Notes under the pieces: generated by a model | Told to the model about the DNA's origin: nothing | Database searches by the model: none | Seen by the model: only the letters and a program-made list of their open reading frames with translations | DNA from: Bacteriovorax sp. BAL6_X | GTDB taxonomy: Bacteria > Bdellovibrionota > Bacteriovoracia > Bacteriovoracales > Bacteriovoracaceae | Length of the DNA stretch: 64,000 nt | Assembly (NCBI RefSeq): GCF_000443995.1 | Contig: NZ_AUMC01000008.1 | Location: 186,001 to 250,000 of the forward strand | Direction of reading: 5' to 3' | In this document: in pieces, positions 1 through 8,140 of the stretch | How the letters are laid out: every line of letters starts with the position of its first letter | How positions within the stretch are numbered: position 1 is the stretch's first letter | Program-made: the position numbers and the translations under genes

Positions 1-1575
1 CTGGCAGAAGTTGCAAACAATATTATCGACCAATGTGCGGCACAAGGTGTTCCTTTTGCACGTGAATACGGTGGAACTCTTTCTAACCGTTCATTTGGTG
101 GTGCTCAAGTATCACGTACTTTCTATGCTAGAGGACAAACTGGTCAACAGCTTCTTCTAGGTGCTTACTCTTCTCTAATGAAAGAAGTAGGACGTGGAAA
201 AGTTCAAATGCTAACTCGTCGTGAAATGGTCGACCTAGTAATGGTTGACGGTCGCGCACGTGGTATCATCACAAGAAACGTAATCACTGGTGAATTTGAA
301 AAGCACGCAGCAGATGCAGTTCTTATGTGTACAGGTGGATACGGAAACGTTTACTACCTATCGACAAACGCAATGACTTCAAATGGTTCGGCAGCATGGA
401 AGGCCTATAAGAAAGGTGCAATGTTTGCCAACCCATGTTTCACTCAAATTCACCCAACTTGTATCCCAAGACACGGTGAAAACCAGTCGAAACTAACTCT
501 TATGTCAGAATCTCTAAGAAATGATGGACGAGTATGGGTTCCAAAAGTAGCCGGTGATCACAGAGCACCAAATGATATTCCAGAAGAAGAAAGAGATTAC
601 TATCTAGAAAGAAAGTATCCTTCATTTGGTAACCTTGTACCTCGTGACGTTGCTTCAAGAAATGCAAAAGAACAAATCGACCAAGGTAAGTCAGTACGAG
701 CTGGTGAAGAAGCTGTTTATCTAGACTTCGCTACAGCAATCGAGCGTGATGGTGAAGACGCTATTAAAGAGCGCTACGGTAACCTTTTTGATATGTACGA
801 AAGAATTACTGATGAAAACCCATATAAAGTTCCAATGAGAATCTACCCTGCTGTTCACTACACAATGGGTGGACTATGGGTTGACTACAACCTTCAAACA
901 ACTGTTCCAGGACTATTTGCTCTTGGTGAAGCGAACTTCTCAGACCACGGTGCAAACCGCCTAGGAGCATCTGCACTTATGCAAGGTCTAGCAGATGGTT
1001 ACTTTGTTGCACCATTTACAGTTCCTAATTATTTAGCATCTGAAAAACTAATGGGGAATAAAGTTGGAACTGATCACCCAGAATTTGACAAGGCACTTAC
1101 TGAATCAAAAAACAGATTCTCTAAGCTTCTTTCAATCAACGGAACAAGATCTGTTGAATCAATTCACAAAGAACTTGGTCAAATCATGTGGAACCATGTT
1201 GGTATGGCAAGAGATGAGAAGACTCTTAAGGCCGGAATTGAAAAGATTAAGAAACTTCGTGAAGTATTTTGGAAAGACGTTAAAGTTACAGGAACAGCAG
1301 ATGGAATCAATATCGAGCTTGAAAAAGCTAACCGTCTTGCAGACTTCCTAGAGCTTGGTGAGCTAATGGCACGCGACGCTCTTGAAAGACCAGAGTCATG
1401 TGGTGGTCACTTCAGAGAAGAGTCTCAGACAGAAGAAAACGAAGCACTTCGTGATGACAATAACTTCTGCCACGCAGCTGTATGGGAATACATGGGTGAA
1501 GGTAGTGAGCCAATTAGAAACGTTGAAGAACTAGACTTCCCTAACGTTCCACTAACACAAAGAAGTTACAAATAA
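1..1575 (+). CDS. sdhA: Succinate dehydrogenase/fumarate reductase flavoprotein subunit, 5' end missing
   Basis: The reading frame is open from base 1, so the N-terminus, including the FAD-binding Rossmann motif, lies outside the window. The visible 524 residues carry the capping and FAD-binding regions of the SdhA/FrdA family: IHPTCIP near 450-470, and GGLWVDYN followed by [17 protein letters not shown] near 870-965. The sequence style resembles the Wolinella/Bacteroidetes (cytochrome b558) type rather than the E. coli type. The protein oxidises succinate or reduces fumarate at the inner face of the membrane and passes electrons through SdhB. sdhB follows 12 bases downstream; a membrane cytochrome subunit would be expected upstream, outside the window. 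The direction of the reaction in vivo cannot be told from sequence. Confidence 0.95.
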   Translation: MAEVANNIIDQCAAQGVPFAREYGGTLSNRSFGGAQVSRTFYARGQTGQQLLLGAYSSLMKEVGRGKVQMLTRREMVDLVMVDGRARGIITRNVITGEFEKHAADAVLMCTGGYGNVYYLSTNAMTSNGSAAWKAYKKGAMFANPCFTQIHPTCIPRHGENQSKLTLMSESLRNDGRVWVPKVAGDHRAPNDIPEEERDYYLERKYPSFGNLVPRDVASRNAKEQIDQGKSVRAGEEAVYLDFATAIERDGEDAIKERYGNLFDMYERITDENPYKVPMRIYPAVHYTMGGLWVDYNLQTTVPGLFALGEANFSDHGANRLGASALMQGLADGYFVAPFTVPNYLASEKLMGNKVGTDHPEFDKALTESKNRFSKLLSINGTRSVESIHKELGQIMWNHVGMARDEKTLKAGIEKIKKLREVFWKDVKVTGTADGINIELEKANRLADFLELGELMARDALERPESCGGHFREESQTEENEALRDDNNFCHAAVWEYMGEGSEPIRNVEELDFPNVPLTQRSYK

Positions 1576-1587
1576 GAGGTATATGAT

Positions 1588-2367
1588 ATGAGTAGCAATA
1601 ATAATATGACACTTCATCTTAAAATCTGGCGTCAAAAGAATCGTGAAGATAAAGGTCAAATGGCCGACTATACATTAGAAAACGTTTCTCCGGATGCTTC
1701 ATTTCTTGAAATGCTAGATCAGTTAAATGAGGAACTTATCCCACAAGGTGTTGAGCCAGTTGCTTTCGACCACGACTGTCGTGAAGGAATCTGTGGAATG
1801 TGTTCTCTAATGATCAACGGTCAAGCACATGGGCCAGAAGCTGAAACAACAACTTGTCAGCTTCACATGAGAAAATTTTCTGATGGTGACACGATCGTAA
1901 TCGAGCCATTTAGAGCAAGAGCTTTTCCTGTTGAAAAAGACCTTATGGTTGATCGTAGTGCATTTGATGAAATCATCGCAGCAGGTGGCTTCGTTTCAGT
2001 TAACACTGGAAATGCACAAGATGCTAACGCAATCCTAGTTCCAAAAGAACAAGCTGACCTAGCAATGGATGCTGCTGCATGTATTGGTTGTGGAGCTTGT
2101 GTTGCTTCATGTAAGAACGCTTCTGCTATGCTTTTCGTATCAGCAAAAGTTTCTCAAATGGCACTTCTTCCACAAGGACAAGCAGAAGCTTCTCAACGTG
2201 TTCAAAACATGGTTAAGAAGATGGATGATCTTGGATTTGGTAACTGTACTAACGAAGCAGAATGTGAAGCTTCATGTCCGAAAGGAATTGAAATCACAAA
2301 TATTGCTCGTATGAACAGAGAGCTACTAAAAGCAGCTGTTACTTCTAAAACGACACCAACTGTTTAA
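1588..2367 (+). CDS. sdhB: Succinate dehydrogenase/fumarate reductase iron-sulfur subunit
   Basis: 259 residues. The N-terminal plant-ferredoxin-like domain binds a [2Fe-2S] cluster through C64, C69, C72 and C90 ([10 protein letters not shown] then TTTC). The C-terminal domain has two further cysteine groups, [11 protein letters not shown] near residues 167-177 and [13 protein letters not shown] near 219-231, for the [3Fe-4S] and [4Fe-4S] clusters. It carries electrons between the SdhA flavin and the membrane quinone site. The start is set by AGAGGT eight bases before ATG, 12 bases after the sdhA stop, so the two are cotranscribed. An intrinsic terminator follows. Alanine codons are mostly GCA/GCT and GGCC is scarce, in line with high expression. 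Confidence 0.95.
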   Translation: MSSNNNMTLHLKIWRQKNREDKGQMADYTLENVSPDASFLEMLDQLNEELIPQGVEPVAFDHDCREGICGMCSLMINGQAHGPEAETTTCQLHMRKFSDGDTIVIEPFRARAFPVEKDLMVDRSAFDEIIAAGGFVSVNTGNAQDANAILVPKEQADLAMDAAACIGCGACVASCKNASAMLFVSAKVSQMALLPQGQAEASQRVQNMVKKMDDLGFGNCTNEAECEASCPKGIEITNIARMNRELLKAAVTSKTTPTV

Positions 2368-2390
2368 TTAAGTTAATTAAATTCAGATAA

Positions 2391-2420
2391 AATAAGGGCC
2401 TACAAATGTAGGCCTTTATT
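2391..2420 (+). terminator. Intrinsic terminator after sdhAB
   Basis: Inverted repeat AATAAGGGCCTACA (2391-2404) and TGTAGGCCTTTATT (2407-2420) with one G:U pair and a tiny loop. The 3' arm is T-rich and followed by TATTG. It closes the sdhAB transcript before the next gene. Confidence 0.8.
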
Positions 2421-2468
2421 TATTGTAAGCTCCAGTATCACAGCGTAGAATAAGCGAAAGGAGTATTT

Positions 2469-3053
2469 ATGAAAATCTTAGTTTCTCTCTTAATGACAAC
2501 ACTTACACTTGCTTTATCACCCGGTGACAAAGCACCACAATTCTCTCTTAAGAATCAAAATAACGAAATAATAAAGCTCTCAACTCTTAAAGGTGAGAAG
2601 GTCATTCTTGAGTGGTATAATGATGGCTGTCCCTTTGTTAGAAAGCACTATGACTCAATGAATATGCAACAAACCCAGAAACTAGCAAAAGAAAGAGGTT
2701 ATCACTGGCTTTCTATCAACTCATCTAATGTTGGCAAGCAGGGATATATCAAGGACGCACAAGCTGCAACGAATCGACTTAAAATCGAGAAATCTCATGC
2801 GACTCACTTCCTCATTGATACGGATGGAACTGTTGGTAAGCTATATAACGCAAAGACAACTCCAGAGATTTTTATTATTAATGAAAATGGAATTATCGAA
2901 TATATGGGTGCCATTGACAGCATCCCTTCGGCCGATAAAAGCGATATTCAAAATGCTCGAAACTATGTTAGAAACGCACTAGATCAACTTAAAGAGAATA
3001 AGAAAGTAAGTCCGGCCCGAACAAAACCGTATGGATGTAGTGTTAAGTACTAA
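2469..3053 (+). CDS. Exported thioredoxin-fold (AhpC/TSA, redoxin) family protein
   Basis: 194 residues. A short hydrophobic signal peptide (residues 1-16) is followed by the redoxin start GDKAPQFSLKNQ. The active-site region is NDGCPFVRKHY with C54; there is no CxxC, so this is the peroxiredoxin-like one-cysteine arrangement. A second cysteine lies near the C-terminus in KPYGCSVKY, an ending I associate with this subfamily, and may be the resolving residue. The thioredoxin-fold strand TPEIFIIN with its cis-proline is visible near residue 137. It probably reduces peroxides or disulphides in the periplasm. The ATG has AAGGAG upstream. Its stop codon shares one base with the next start, so translation is probably coupled. 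Confidence 0.8.
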   Translation: MKILVSLLMTTLTLALSPGDKAPQFSLKNQNNEIIKLSTLKGEKVILEWYNDGCPFVRKHYDSMNMQQTQKLAKERGYHWLSINSSNVGKQGYIKDAQAATNRLKIEKSHATHFLIDTDGTVGKLYNAKTTPEIFIINENGIIEYMGAIDSIPSADKSDIQNARNYVRNALDQLKENKKVSPARTKPYGCSVKY

Positions 3054-4147
3054 TGTTTATTTATAACGAAAATACCCAATTATTTGTAAAAAAAATCAGA
3101 CTCATGGCATGTGATATTTTCGCAAGTATTGGCCTATCTTTTAAACGCTCGCGCCTCCATTATAAAGGTATCATGTATCCACTTACATTTGTGGTAAATG
3201 ACTCTGATAAGATCCTAGGCTTCTACGATCCCCTAATTTATCAGATTGGTATCAACAAATGCTTTCTTACGATTAACGATTACAAGCTCCTAGAGAATGT
3301 CTTAAAACATGAGCTGGCCCATTTCCTCGTGCATATTGAATGTGGCATTCACGAACAGGCCCACGGCGTAGAGTTTAGAAATATATTTAAACGCTTTGGT
3401 TGGGATGAGAGCTTCTCAAAGTCTCAAGTCAACCTTACGGCCTTCGTTAGAACAAATGACAATATTACGGCAAAAATTCAAAAGCTCCTTGAACTTGCTA
3501 AGTCGGAAAATGAATTTGAGGCGAAGCTTGCAGCAAAGAAGGCCAACGACCTAATCCAAAAGCATAACCTAAATAAGCTAAAACTTAATCATTTAACACG
3601 TTCTGACATTAATATGAAAGAATTTGAAGATACTTATGTTAGACGTGTTGCCTCTTTTAAAAGGCGCAATATTCTTCATGACTGTCTTTACGATATTCTT
3701 AAAGAATATGCTGTCTCACCTGTTTTTAGCTCAGGTCGCGGTGGCGGTTATCTCGAAATCATCGGTGCCAAAGAAAATGTTGAAGCCGCTCATTTTATTT
3801 ATGACTATACATCTAAAGCAATGGAGGGCCTGTGGAATCAGGCAAAGAAGTCATCAAATTTAAAAGGAGTTCGAGCACGTAACTCCTACTACAAAAGCTT
3901 TACCAAATCGTTTCTAGACGAGTTAAAAGGTCACCAAAGTAAACAGATTAGCTCTCGTGAAATTATCCATATAAAAGGACTAGCACAGGCCCATAGAAAT
4001 CGAGTCTACCCTCGTGTATCATCACAAACAAGTCAGGCTACTAGCTTTGATGCAAATGCATGGAGTCTTGGCGCTAAGGCCGGTAAACAATTCAAAATGA
4101 GTAAAGGTATTGGGCAAAAATCAGGCACTAAACTTCTAAGTAATTAA
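3053..4147 (+). CDS. SprT-like zinc metallopeptidase domain fused to DUF2786
   Basis: 364 residues, no signal peptide, so cytoplasmic. Residues 1-130 contain the SprT-like zinc site HELAH (86-90) with a later EQAHG histidine as third ligand. Residues about 140-175 (KIQKLLELAKSENEFEAKLAAKKANDL) match DUF2786, a helical domain often found with SprT-type domains. The C-terminal third is basic and unassigned. SprT/Spartan proteins are proteases linked to DNA-protein crosslinks or zinc-ribbon proteins, but function for the DUF2786 fusions is not established, so I claim only the fold and the metal site. ATG overlaps the previous stop by one base, suggesting a two-gene operon with the thioredoxin-fold gene. 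Confidence 0.8.
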   Translation: MFIYNENTQLFVKKIRLMACDIFASIGLSFKRSRLHYKGIMYPLTFVVNDSDKILGFYDPLIYQIGINKCFLTINDYKLLENVLKHELAHFLVHIECGIHEQAHGVEFRNIFKRFGWDESFSKSQVNLTAFVRTNDNITAKIQKLLELAKSENEFEAKLAAKKANDLIQKHNLNKLKLNHLTRSDINMKEFEDTYVRRVASFKRRNILHDCLYDILKEYAVSPVFSSGRGGGYLEIIGAKENVEAAHFIYDYTSKAMEGLWNQAKKSSNLKGVRARNSYYKSFTKSFLDELKGHQSKQISSREIIHIKGLAQAHRNRVYPRVSSQTSQATSFDANAWSLGAKAGKQFKMSKGIGQKSGTKLLSN

Positions 4148-4230
4148 AATCTAATTAAAGATCTTTCTTAGTAAAAATTCTTAATATTTTACCCGAATTA
4201 CCGATATGATACTGGTAAAGCGGAGACTCA

Positions 4231-4620
4231 ATGGCGAAGATAGCAAATTCCAAAAAAATAATTAAAGGATTTATCACTCAATGTACGATGGTTTTTAAAT
4301 CATATGAGTACCATGTTGTTGAGTCTAAGAATAAGTCAAACCTTTGGCACTTTAGCGTTACTAAAGATGACAAGAAGTACGTTATCTATTGCACCAACTC
4401 TCTAGAAAAAGTACAAGGTATTATCAAGATTGCTCTAAAAAAACTACCGGAAGATACTAAGCTTGTCGTTATCTGTGACAACTTCTCTCCAGAGGATCGC
4501 ACAAAGGCAGAGTCTAACTCATACACGATTACTGACTTAGGTACGATTAAAAAGTATGGTATTGACCTACTTGAGGCCAAGCAACGAGAAACTTTGGCCA
4601 GAACGCGAAGAGCTGCTTAA
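4231..4620 (+). CDS. Conserved hypothetical cytoplasmic protein
   Basis: 129 residues, lysine-rich with a basic C-terminus (RETLARTRRAA). I do not recognise the family. Alternating hydrophobic strands (DKKYVIYCT, KLVVICDNF, YTITDLGTI) suggest a small alpha/beta domain; the run of a strand carrying D/K residues followed by helix is vaguely like PD-(D/E)XK folds, but there is no clear catalytic set. It starts with CGGAGAC before ATG. Upstream, ACCGATAT (4200-4207) or TATGAT (4204-4209) could serve as the -10 element. It converges on queE with only four bases between the stop codons and no visible hairpin. Confidence 0.6.
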   Translation: MAKIANSKKIIKGFITQCTMVFKSYEYHVVESKNKSNLWHFSVTKDDKKYVIYCTNSLEKVQGIIKIALKKLPEDTKLVVICDNFSPEDRTKAESNSYTITDLGTIKKYGIDLLEAKQRETLARTRRAA

Positions 4621-4624
4621 TTAG

Positions 4625-5329
4625 TTAAACACTTTTCTTATCTGCACCATAAATCCACTTGTGCTGCTGACCAATGACTCTAAAGGGTCCACCTTCTAAC
4701 TGATTCCACTCTTGAATATCGATGAATCTTTGCATCGGAAATTCTTCACTTGGCTCAAAGCATGGAGTTAGCACCCAAGGAAAATCAACTGGGCCTAGAC
4801 TCTCCTCTAGTTTTCGATAAGCGCCTAATGTATAATCAAAGTCCTTACGATCAGCGATAACTGCTTTAAGCTGGAATTTTCCATCATAGTTTTGTGCAAG
4901 TTTTTCAATTAATGCTAGACGTGTTTGAACACCTGTAGAAGGTGTTTTAAGGTCAAATGAGATATAGTCGAGGTTTTCAAAAACTTCATCAACAACACGT
5001 GTTCCAGCTGCTTCAATGTTAAGCTTAAAGCCTTTCTCTTTTAGAAATTTAGATAGGGCCACTACACTTGGAACATGTTTAGGATGAAGAGGGTCTCCTC
5101 CAGTAATTGATATCCAATTAATTTTTCCTTGATAAGACTCTTCTAGAACCTTTTCAAATATCGACTCAATAGACGTAGGCTCTATTTCAAAACTCCAAGT
5201 ATCCATCGAGTCACAATTAATACAACCAACGGCACAACCTTGAAAACGCACGAAGACCTGTGAGCGGCCAATAAAGACACCCTCTCCTTCTGTCGCACGG
5301 TAAATGTCGTTAATAAGATACTGCTGCAT
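4625..5329 (-). CDS. queE: 7-carboxy-7-deazaguanine synthase (radical SAM)
   Basis: 234 residues. N-terminal GEGVFIGRSQVFVRFQGC leads into the radical-SAM cluster motif C32-x3-C36-x2-C39, followed by ITGGDPLHP, the SAM-binding GGDP segment. QueE converts 6-carboxy-tetrahydropterin to 7-carboxy-7-deazaguanine in the preQ0/queuosine pathway. tgt, which inserts the deazapurine base into tRNA, lies 9 kb away in this window; other que genes are not here. Start: AAGAAGG seven bases before ATG. A promoter (5354-5381) sits just upstream. Assignment to QueE rather than another short radical-SAM activase rests on length, the Cys spacing and the N-terminal ATEGEG motif. Confidence 0.85.
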   Translation of the reverse strand: MQQYLINDIYRATEGEGVFIGRSQVFVRFQGCAVGCINCDSMDTWSFEIEPTSIESIFEKVLEESYQGKINWISITGGDPLHPKHVPSVVALSKFLKEKGFKLNIEAAGTRVVDEVFENLDYISFDLKTPSTGVQTRLALIEKLAQNYDGKFQLKAVIADRKDFDYTLGAYRKLEESLGPVDFPWVLTPCFEPSEEFPMQRFIDIQEWNQLEGGPFRVIGQQHKWIYGADKKSV

Positions 5330-5353
5330 TGAAAAACCTTCTTAAAGGGTATT

Positions 5354-5381
5354 TATATAGCATAAGGCCTTAAAATGTCAT
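5354..5381 (-). promoter_or_regulatory. Promoter of queE
   Basis: On the minus strand ATGACA (5376-5381), a 16-base spacer, and TATATA (5354-5359) preceded by TGC (extended -10). It lies about 25 bases upstream of the queE start. Confidence 0.5.
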
Positions 5382-5437
5382 ATATTTAAAAGTAAATCGA
5401 GTAATTGCTACATGAAATATGGCCCAAAGGAAGAAAT

Positions 5438-5968
5438 ATGATTGATATTGATGAACAGTTTCGCAAAGTCATCGCCGATTTACAGGCCTCAAGAAGGCCA
5501 AATTGTATTTATAGCAAAGAGGATTTCAGCGTCTTTAAGGCCCGCTTTCAAGAACTCAACAAAGAGGAGAATTGGGAAGCTCTTATTCCGCTTCTTTGCT
5601 TACTCGACAACACCATCACTCTTGATCATATCATCTACCCAGAAATCATGGATTGCTTAGCACTATGCCACGACCCAGAAGTCCTAACTCTATGCCTTGG
5701 GGTGGCCAGGAAACAAATTATCGATGAATTTCACAAAAGAGGCGAAAGACTGCCTTTTGACTTTCTCGAGGCCCTAGAAAAGCTAGTTGGCCATCAAAAC
5801 CCAGAAGTCTTTGAATGGACCCTACGTCTAATTGAATCTCTTGGTTCACAGTCAATCTACTTTAAAAAGGCCGTACTAGAGGCAAAGCCGGGCTTCTTTG
5901 CACGTTTTAATCAACATAAGAAGGCCTGTGTGGAAATTATTGAACTGCTTGAACGCCGCTGGCAATAG
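5438..5968 (+). CDS. Hypothetical helical protein
   Basis: 176 residues from the ATG at 5438, which has AAAGGAAG seven bases upstream; a TTG at 5405 in the same frame lacks a ribosome site. The protein is almost entirely amphipathic helix, with pairs such as DPEVLTLCLGVARKQI and NPEVFEWTLRLIESL that resemble HEAT/ARM-type helical repeats. No catalytic motif, signal peptide or membrane segment is seen. GGCC is extremely frequent in this gene (about nine in 530 bases). It sits directly upstream of the zinc-ribbon gene, 18 bases apart. Function unknown. Confidence 0.65.
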   Translation: MIDIDEQFRKVIADLQASRRPNCIYSKEDFSVFKARFQELNKEENWEALIPLLCLLDNTITLDHIIYPEIMDCLALCHDPEVLTLCLGVARKQIIDEFHKRGERLPFDFLEALEKLVGHQNPEVFEWTLRLIESLGSQSIYFKKAVLEAKPGFFARFNQHKKACVEIIELLERRWQ

Positions 5969-5973
5969 TGTGC

Positions 5974-5979
5974 TACAAT
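5974..5979 (+). promoter_or_regulatory. Candidate extended -10 for a leaderless mRNA (5987 gene)
   Basis: TGCTACAAT ends seven bases before the ATG at 5987 and there is no Shine-Dalgarno. Transcription would start at or next to the start codon. Confidence 0.45.
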
Positions 5980-5986
5980 TTAATTC

Positions 5987-6337
5987 ATGGATAGAAAGTT
6001 TAGCGCCAACGACAATTTTGAATTACTAAAGAACGAACGCAATATTGCTAATAGGCAAATGTATCAAATGCAACCTTCACAAGAGGTTCAAGTTCAAATC
6101 TTTCCAGATAAGAGTGTAACGCCAGCTAAATTTATTCCAAATACCACAATGCCTGGGACATTCAGGGCCCATCCTACGACGATCGCGGCCATGAGAAGTG
6201 ATCTCTTTGCAAATATGTATGACGAAACATTTGAAGAATTAAGCGCAATAATCACGTGCTCAGGCTGTAAAACAGAGGTTGATAAGCAATTTTGGAAGTT
6301 TTGCCCTCATTGTGAAGCATCGTTTCCAAAAATATAG
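5987..6337 (+). CDS. Hypothetical protein with C-terminal zinc ribbon
   Basis: 116 residues. Most of the chain is low in recognisable features and probably flexible (QMQPSQEVQVQIFPDKS). The last 30 residues form a zinc ribbon with two CxxC knuckles, ITCSGCKTEVDKQFWKFCPHC. Such ribbons bind nucleic acid or protein partners; which applies here is unknown. There is no ribosome binding site, and the extended -10 element seven bases upstream suggests a leaderless transcript. The preceding gene ends 18 bases upstream, so readthrough is also possible. Confidence 0.65.
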   Translation: MDRKFSANDNFELLKNERNIANRQMYQMQPSQEVQVQIFPDKSVTPAKFIPNTTMPGTFRAHPTTIAAMRSDLFANMYDETFEELSAIITCSGCKTEVDKQFWKFCPHCEASFPKI

Positions 6338-6460
6338 CTCTAAACTATTGATATTCCATGACAAAGTAATCCTTTGTAAGAAAAATACCTTTTACTAACA
6401 CCTCCCAGAACAGTAAATTCTTTCTACAACACACGAACACAATATTTGTTGTGCGTAATT

Positions 6461-6480
6461 GTTTTGCCTAAGCGCAAAAC
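6461..6480. repeat. Inverted repeat in the dksA upstream region
   Basis: GTTTTGC (6461-6467) and GCAAAAC (6474-6480) flank six bases, in the 197-base gap before dksA. It lies 55 bases before the ATG and could be an operator or a leader hairpin. No poly-T follows, so it is not a terminator. Confidence 0.4.
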
Positions 6481-6534
6481 TAAGGTTACAAACAACTTGT
6501 TTCACTGGAAGAAACACGGCACAAGGGAGTCGAA

Positions 6535-6966
6535 ATGAACAGAGCTAACTCGTATCTATCGGACAAGCAAATAGCTGCACTTAAAGATGCGCTACTTGCT
6601 GACAAAGAAAGAATTCTTAACAAAAACAGTGAGAAAGAGCAGTATTGCATGGACAAGAACGAACTACTTGACCCTCTAGACGAGGCAGTAGCAAACGTTC
6701 AAACATCGCAGGAAATTCGTTTCAGAAATCGTGAAAACTTCTACGTAAAGAAAATCAATAAAGCACTGACAAAAATCGAAAAAGGTGAATACGGCCTTTG
6801 CGATGAGTGTGATATTGAAATTGGTTTTGATCGCCTGATGGCGAGAAATACTGCTGAGCTTTGCATTGCATGTAAGGAAGAAGCTGAGCATGAAGAGAAA
6901 TCGAATGTTTACTTAAAGCGTTCTAAATCTCTTGGAAAGACAATTGCTGAAATTGGTAAAAGATAA
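6535..6966 (+). CDS. dksA: DksA-family RNA polymerase-binding transcription factor
   Basis: 143 residues, normal for DksA. The N-terminal coiled coil carries the tip motif D46-x-x-D49-x-A51 (DPLDEA), which in E. coli DksA acts in the RNA polymerase secondary channel. The C-terminal zinc finger is C89-x2-C92-x17-C110-x2-C113. Presence of the tip motif argues for a functional DksA rather than a TraR/YocK-type relative. DksA works with (p)ppGpp to repress stable-RNA promoters and activate biosynthetic and motility genes. Start: AAGGGAG eight bases before ATG. The gene is monocistronic, with a long upstream region and a bidirectional terminator directly after the stop. Confidence 0.9.
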   Translation: MNRANSYLSDKQIAALKDALLADKERILNKNSEKEQYCMDKNELLDPLDEAVANVQTSQEIRFRNRENFYVKKINKALTKIEKGEYGLCDECDIEIGFDRLMARNTAELCIACKEEAEHEEKSNVYLKRSKSLGKTIAEIGKR

Positions 6967-7000
6967 AAAATAAGGCCTCAAAAGAGGCCTTTTTTATTTG
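6966..7000. terminator. Bidirectional terminator between dksA and the convergent secreted-protein gene
   Basis: A-rich run, then AAGGCCTC (6972-6979), loop AAAA, GAGGCCTT (6984-6991) and a T-run to 6995. The flanking A and T tracts make it work on both strands. Confidence 0.85.
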
Positions 7001-7003
7001 TGC

Positions 7004-7666
7004 TTATTTTCTAAAGTAGCTAATGCTTAATAATTCAAACTCATCTGCAATATGATATTGCCCCGTTGAGAATTCCGCTGAGTTAGCGATTCCACTATCA
7101 ATAACATTCTTTCTAATATCTTTAATCTCATCTCTTTGAACATCAAAGTATAGAACGTAAACTTTGGAAGAAAGCTTATCAACCTTCTTAGCTCTCAGTC
7201 CCTGCTCGTTTAAAAATTTTTGTAGATCGACAATATTGGCCTGATCAACAGAAACGATAAGCTTATCACTTGCTATACTTTGACAGGCTCCTTTACTATC
7301 TTGGGCCAGGCCAACTCCTGAAAAGCTAAGGCCATGATCTTTTTCAATACTTGCTCTTAGACAGTAGTCGACCTTCTCATAAGAGATACGAAAGGCCATA
7401 GAAAGCCTTGGTCCACATAGTCCATAAGAGTGAATCATGTCTATTTTTTCGGCCACAAATTTTTGTTCATGTAGATATTGAACAACTTGGCCTAAAACTT
7501 CATCACGATTTGTATTAAGGCTTACTTGATCATTAAAGGATGCAATTTTTGTACGTCCTTGGTCTTCTTTATACCAACATGTATCGTTATTTACTGAAAT
7601 TAACGGACCTGCATAGATAAATTTACCTAGGAGTAATGAAAGTAAAGATATAATTATTTTCTTCAT
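7004..7666 (-). CDS. Hypothetical secreted protein
   Basis: 220 residues with a clear signal peptide (MKKIIISLLSLLLGKFIYAG) and no membrane anchor, so periplasmic or secreted. The mature part contains five cysteines. Two segments look related: one near residues 58-100 (VVQYLHEQKFVAEKID...) and one near 148-185 (LQKFLNEQGLRAKKVD...), suggesting an internal duplication of a small alpha/beta unit. I do not recognise the family. There is no ribosome binding site; a sigma-28-like promoter ends six bases before the ATG, which would give a leaderless mRNA. It diverges from the globin-like gene at 7715. Confidence 0.65.
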   Translation of the reverse strand: MKKIIISLLSLLLGKFIYAGPLISVNNDTCWYKEDQGRTKIASFNDQVSLNTNRDEVLGQVVQYLHEQKFVAEKIDMIHSYGLCGPRLSMAFRISYEKVDYCLRASIEKDHGLSFSGVGLAQDSKGACQSIASDKLIVSVDQANIVDLQKFLNEQGLRAKKVDKLSSKVYVLYFDVQRDEIKDIRKNVIDSGIANSAEFSTGQYHIADEFELLSISYFRK

Positions 7667-7672
7667 AAACTT

Positions 7673-7699
7673 TCATCGGTATTTAAAGTACAAAATTTA
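7673..7699 (-). promoter_or_regulatory. Sigma-28 (FliA)-like promoter
   Basis: Minus strand TAAATTTT (7692-7699), 11 bases, ACCGATGA (7673-7680). Against the E. coli FliA consensus TAAAGTTT-N11-GCCGATAA this is 7/8 and 6/8. It ends six bases before the start codon of the secreted protein. Confidence 0.5.
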
Positions 7700-7714
7700 G
7701 TGTAGACTTAACTT

Positions 7715-8113
7715 ATGACTGGCAATGATTACGAAATCAACATAATTGAGAAAGTTACTAGGACATTTTACACTAAGGCCATCAATGATGTTTTTATTGG
7801 TTATCACTTTAGAAAGATTACTGCCAAAAATGTCCCCCTAGCAAATATTGATGACTTTAATGAGCATTTAGAAGTTATCAACGCCTTTTGGCAGTCGCAG
7901 TTATTAGGAATTAAATTTCCACGCCCTGCGGCCCACCTACTTGAGGCCCATGAATACTTAAATATTCGCTTAGGCGAGCTTGGACGATGGGTAATATTGT
8001 TCAAGGAAACACTAGAAGAATATAGAGAAGAGAATCCTGAGTTCATTAATGCATGGGAAGTAAAGATCGACGCTTTTCAAACAGGATTTAAAAAGTACTT
8101 CTTTAAAAAATAA
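7715..8113 (+). CDS. Truncated haemoglobin (group III-like) or globin-fold protein
   Basis: 132 residues. The pattern FYTKAINDVFIGYHF, then DDFNEHLEVINAFWQSQLLG, then AAHLLEAHEYLNIRLGELGRWVILFKETL follows the group III truncated haemoglobin layout (FY...F, HL...FW, AH...F.RWL.LF..T), with the histidine in PAAHLLEAH as the likely proximal haem ligand. Such proteins bind O2 or NO. The match is by motif reading only. There is no Shine-Dalgarno; TAGACT (7703-7708) ends six bases before ATG, suggesting a leaderless mRNA. The next gene starts 27 bases downstream with its own ribosome site. Confidence 0.65.
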   Translation: MTGNDYEINIIEKVTRTFYTKAINDVFIGYHFRKITAKNVPLANIDDFNEHLEVINAFWQSQLLGIKFPRPAAHLLEAHEYLNIRLGELGRWVILFKETLEEYREENPEFINAWEVKIDAFQTGFKKYFFKK

Positions 8114-8140
8114 ATACGAAAGCAATAACGGGAGATCGAT

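Noticed and set aside
1064-1351. 95-residue ORF inside sdhA
   Set aside because: Out-of-frame overlap with a conserved gene; no ribosome site.
4620-4625. Terminator between the 4231 gene and queE
   Set aside because: Only four bases separate the stop codons and I see no inverted repeat.
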